Assembly (NCBI GenBank): GCA_900549545.1
Contig: URPA01000018.1
Location: 1 to 29,937 of the forward strand
Direction of reading: 5' to 3'
Length of the DNA stretch: 29,937 nt
Source of the DNA: an uncultured Eubacteriales bacterium
GTDB lineage: Bacteria > Bacillota > Clostridia > Oscillospirales > Oscillospiraceae
Below, piece after piece: positions 28,750-29,937 of the stretch (positions within the stretch are counted from its first letter, which is position 1; the number at the start of each line of letters is the position of its first letter). The position numbers and the translations under genes are program-made. The notes beneath the pieces were generated by a model that did not search any database, was not told where the DNA came from, and saw only the letters and a program-made list of their open reading frames with translations.

Positions 28750-29937
28750 AAAAGCCTCGCAATCGCGGCGATAATGGCACAGCAGACAAAGCCCGCCGCC
28801 GTTGGCAGCAGCGCCGCGACGATAGTCCATTTAAGGCTGCCCGTCTCCTTCTTCACGGTCAGAAGCGTTGTGGAGCAGGGCCAGTGCATCACCGTGAATA
28901 TCAGCATACAGAGCGCCGTCACCCATGACCAGCCGTTTTGCAGCAGCAGGACTTTGACGGAGGAGAGCGCCCCAAGCTCCGTAAGGCTGCCGCCGGAGGT
29001 GTAAATCATGATGATAATCGGAAAGACTATCTCATTTGCGGGAAAGCCCAGGATGAACGCCAGCAGGATAACCCCGTCAAGCCCCATAAAGCGCCCGAGT
29101 GGGTCGAGGAATGACGAGAGCAGCGCGATAAGGCTCTGCCCGCCGACGCTTACATTGGCGCAGACCCATAGCAGCGCCCCGGCGGGCGCGGCCACCGCCG
29201 CCGCTCTGCCGAGGACGAAGAGCGTCCTGTCAAAAACAGAGCTTATGATGACTCTGCCTATCTGCGGCCTGCGGTAGGGCGGCAGCTCCAGTATAAACGA
29301 GGAGGGGCTGCCCTTTAATATTGTCGCGGAGAGCAGGCGCGTTGCCAGAAGGCTTGCCGCAATGCTGAAGGCGATAAGCCCCGTCAGCCCCAAAGCGGAG
29401 AGTATGCCCGCGCCGCTGCCCGCCGCCGAGCCGATGAAAAACATCGTCAGCAGGGCGATGAGCGTCGGGAAGCGCCCGTTACAGGGGACAAAGGCATTAG
29501 TCAGCACCGCGAGCAGCCGCTCCCGCTCAGAGTCAATGATCCGGCAGCCCACCACCCCCGCCGCGTTGCAGCCGAAACCCATGCACATGGTCAGTGCCTG
29601 TTTACCGCAGGCATTTGCTTTTTGAAAACAGTGATCCAGATTAAATGCAACGCGTGGAAGATAGCCAAAGTCTTCCAGCAGGGTAAAGAGAGGGAAAAAA
29701 ATCGCCATTGGCGGGAGCATAACCGAAACGACCCAGGCAAGGACACGATAAACACCCAGGACCAGCATATCATGAAGCCACTGAGGAGCGTGCAAAAAGA
29801 CAAAAAAGTCGCTGAGCCTTTCCTGAAACCAGAATAGGAGGTTTGAGAGTAAAGCGGAAGGATAGTTTGCTCCGGTGATGGTGAGCCAGAATACCAGAAA
29901 GAGTAGAAGCAGCATAACCGGTATCCCTGTTTTAGGG
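28746..29937 (-). CDS. Second FeoB-like transporter, C-terminal membrane part (cut by window end)
   Basis: The reading frame stays open to the window edge, so the N-terminal GTPase part lies outside. The visible 396 residues hold the Gate-domain membrane region: TGIPVMLLLLFLVFWLTITGANYPS, MGFGCNAAGVVGCRIIDSERERLLAVLTNAFVPCNGRFPTL and HWPCSTTLLTVKKETGSLKWT near the end. Compared with feoB at 13383-15389, the pore segment reads VPCNGRFP in place of MSCSAKIPIY, so its metal preference may differ. No terminator separates it from the ABC operon promoter. Called FeoB-like because only the membrane half can be seen. Confidence 0.88.
   Translation of the reverse strand, partial: PKTGIPVMLLLLFLVFWLTITGANYPSALLSNLLFWFQERLSDFFVFLHAPQWLHDMLVLGVYRVLAWVVSVMLPPMAIFFPLFTLLEDFGYLPRVAFNLDHCFQKANACGKQALTMCMGFGCNAAGVVGCRIIDSERERLLAVLTNAFVPCNGRFPTLIALLTMFFIGSAAGSGAGILSALGLTGLIAFSIAASLLATRLLSATILKGSPSSFILELPPYRRPQIGRVIISSVFDRTLFVLGRAAAVAAPAGALLWVCANVSVGGQSLIALLSSFLDPLGRFMGLDGVILLAFILGFPANEIVFPIIIMIYTSGGSLTELGALSSVKVLLLQNGWSWVTALCMLIFTVMHWPCSTTLLTVKKETGSLKWTIVAALLPTAAGFVCCAIIAAIARLF

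Overview
The window reads as chromosomal DNA of an anaerobic Firmicute, most likely a Clostridia member of the Oscillospiraceae/Ruminococcaceae type. This is inferred from the moderately high G+C, sigma-A-like promoters, strong AGGAGG ribosome sites, several TTG/GTG starts, and the gene content: an NfnAB-type electron-bifurcating transhydrogenase, a 2-hydroxyacyl-CoA dehydratase-family pair, a two-subunit CoA-transferase, FeoA/FeoB, a SleB-like cell wall hydrolase and an acyl-ACP thioesterase. No 16S gene is present, so the placement is by gene content only.

Layout: 0.1-2.4 kb holds a metallophosphoesterase lipoprotein (-), a GtrA-like membrane protein (+) and a small zinc-ribbon membrane protein (-). 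2.6-4.9 kb holds a two-gene unit (-) for membrane proteins, one a 661-residue zinc-ribbon/TPR-like protein. 5.0-8.2 kb holds rpiB, a membrane-anchored glycoside-hydrolase-like protein, an MBL-fold hydrolase and a SleB-like hydrolase, all (+). 8.2-8.6 kb is a non-coding stretch with hairpin repeats. 8.6-10.9 kb holds a CoA-transferase A/B pair, then an XRE regulator with a membrane partner under a triple-operator promoter. 10.9-15.6 kb (-) holds feoA-feoB-Cys-rich protein and then nfnA-nfnB. 15.8-18.4 kb is a divergent LysR regulator and Na+/proline-type symporter. 18.5-18.9 kb is a compact hairpin-bounded element carrying a DUF559 endonuclease-like gene. 19.0-20.9 kb (-) holds a thioesterase, a chain of tandem hairpins, tRNA-Val(GAC) and a zinc-ribbon membrane protein. 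21.4-24.7 kb (+) is a 2-hydroxyacyl-CoA dehydratase-like operon with two small accessory ORFs. 24.7-25.0 kb is a convergent small-RNA/microprotein locus. 25.0-28.7 kb (-) is a heterodimeric ABC exporter with one subunit split by an apparent 13-nt deletion. 28.7 kb to the end (-) is the 3' part of a second feoB.

How the genes fit together: NfnAB, the CoA-transferase and the dehydratase family pair all suit a fermenter that manages NADH, ferredoxin and acyl-CoA pools. The dehydratase pair lacks the expected activator in this window and its substrate is unknown. Two feoB copies point to importance of divalent metal uptake.

The strongest candidates for something new are: (1) the 24.7-25.0 kb locus, where a consensus-promoter sRNA converges on a 27-codon ORF whose ribosome site is locked in a hairpin, resembling a type I toxin-antitoxin module; (2) the DUF559 gene packaged between inverted two-hairpin repeats with covarying stems, with a gene-less relative at 8.3-8.5 kb; (3) the serial hairpin chain at 19.7-19.9 kb; and (4) the three 23-bp-spaced operators before the XRE gene. 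All calls come from reading the sequence; no database search was possible.
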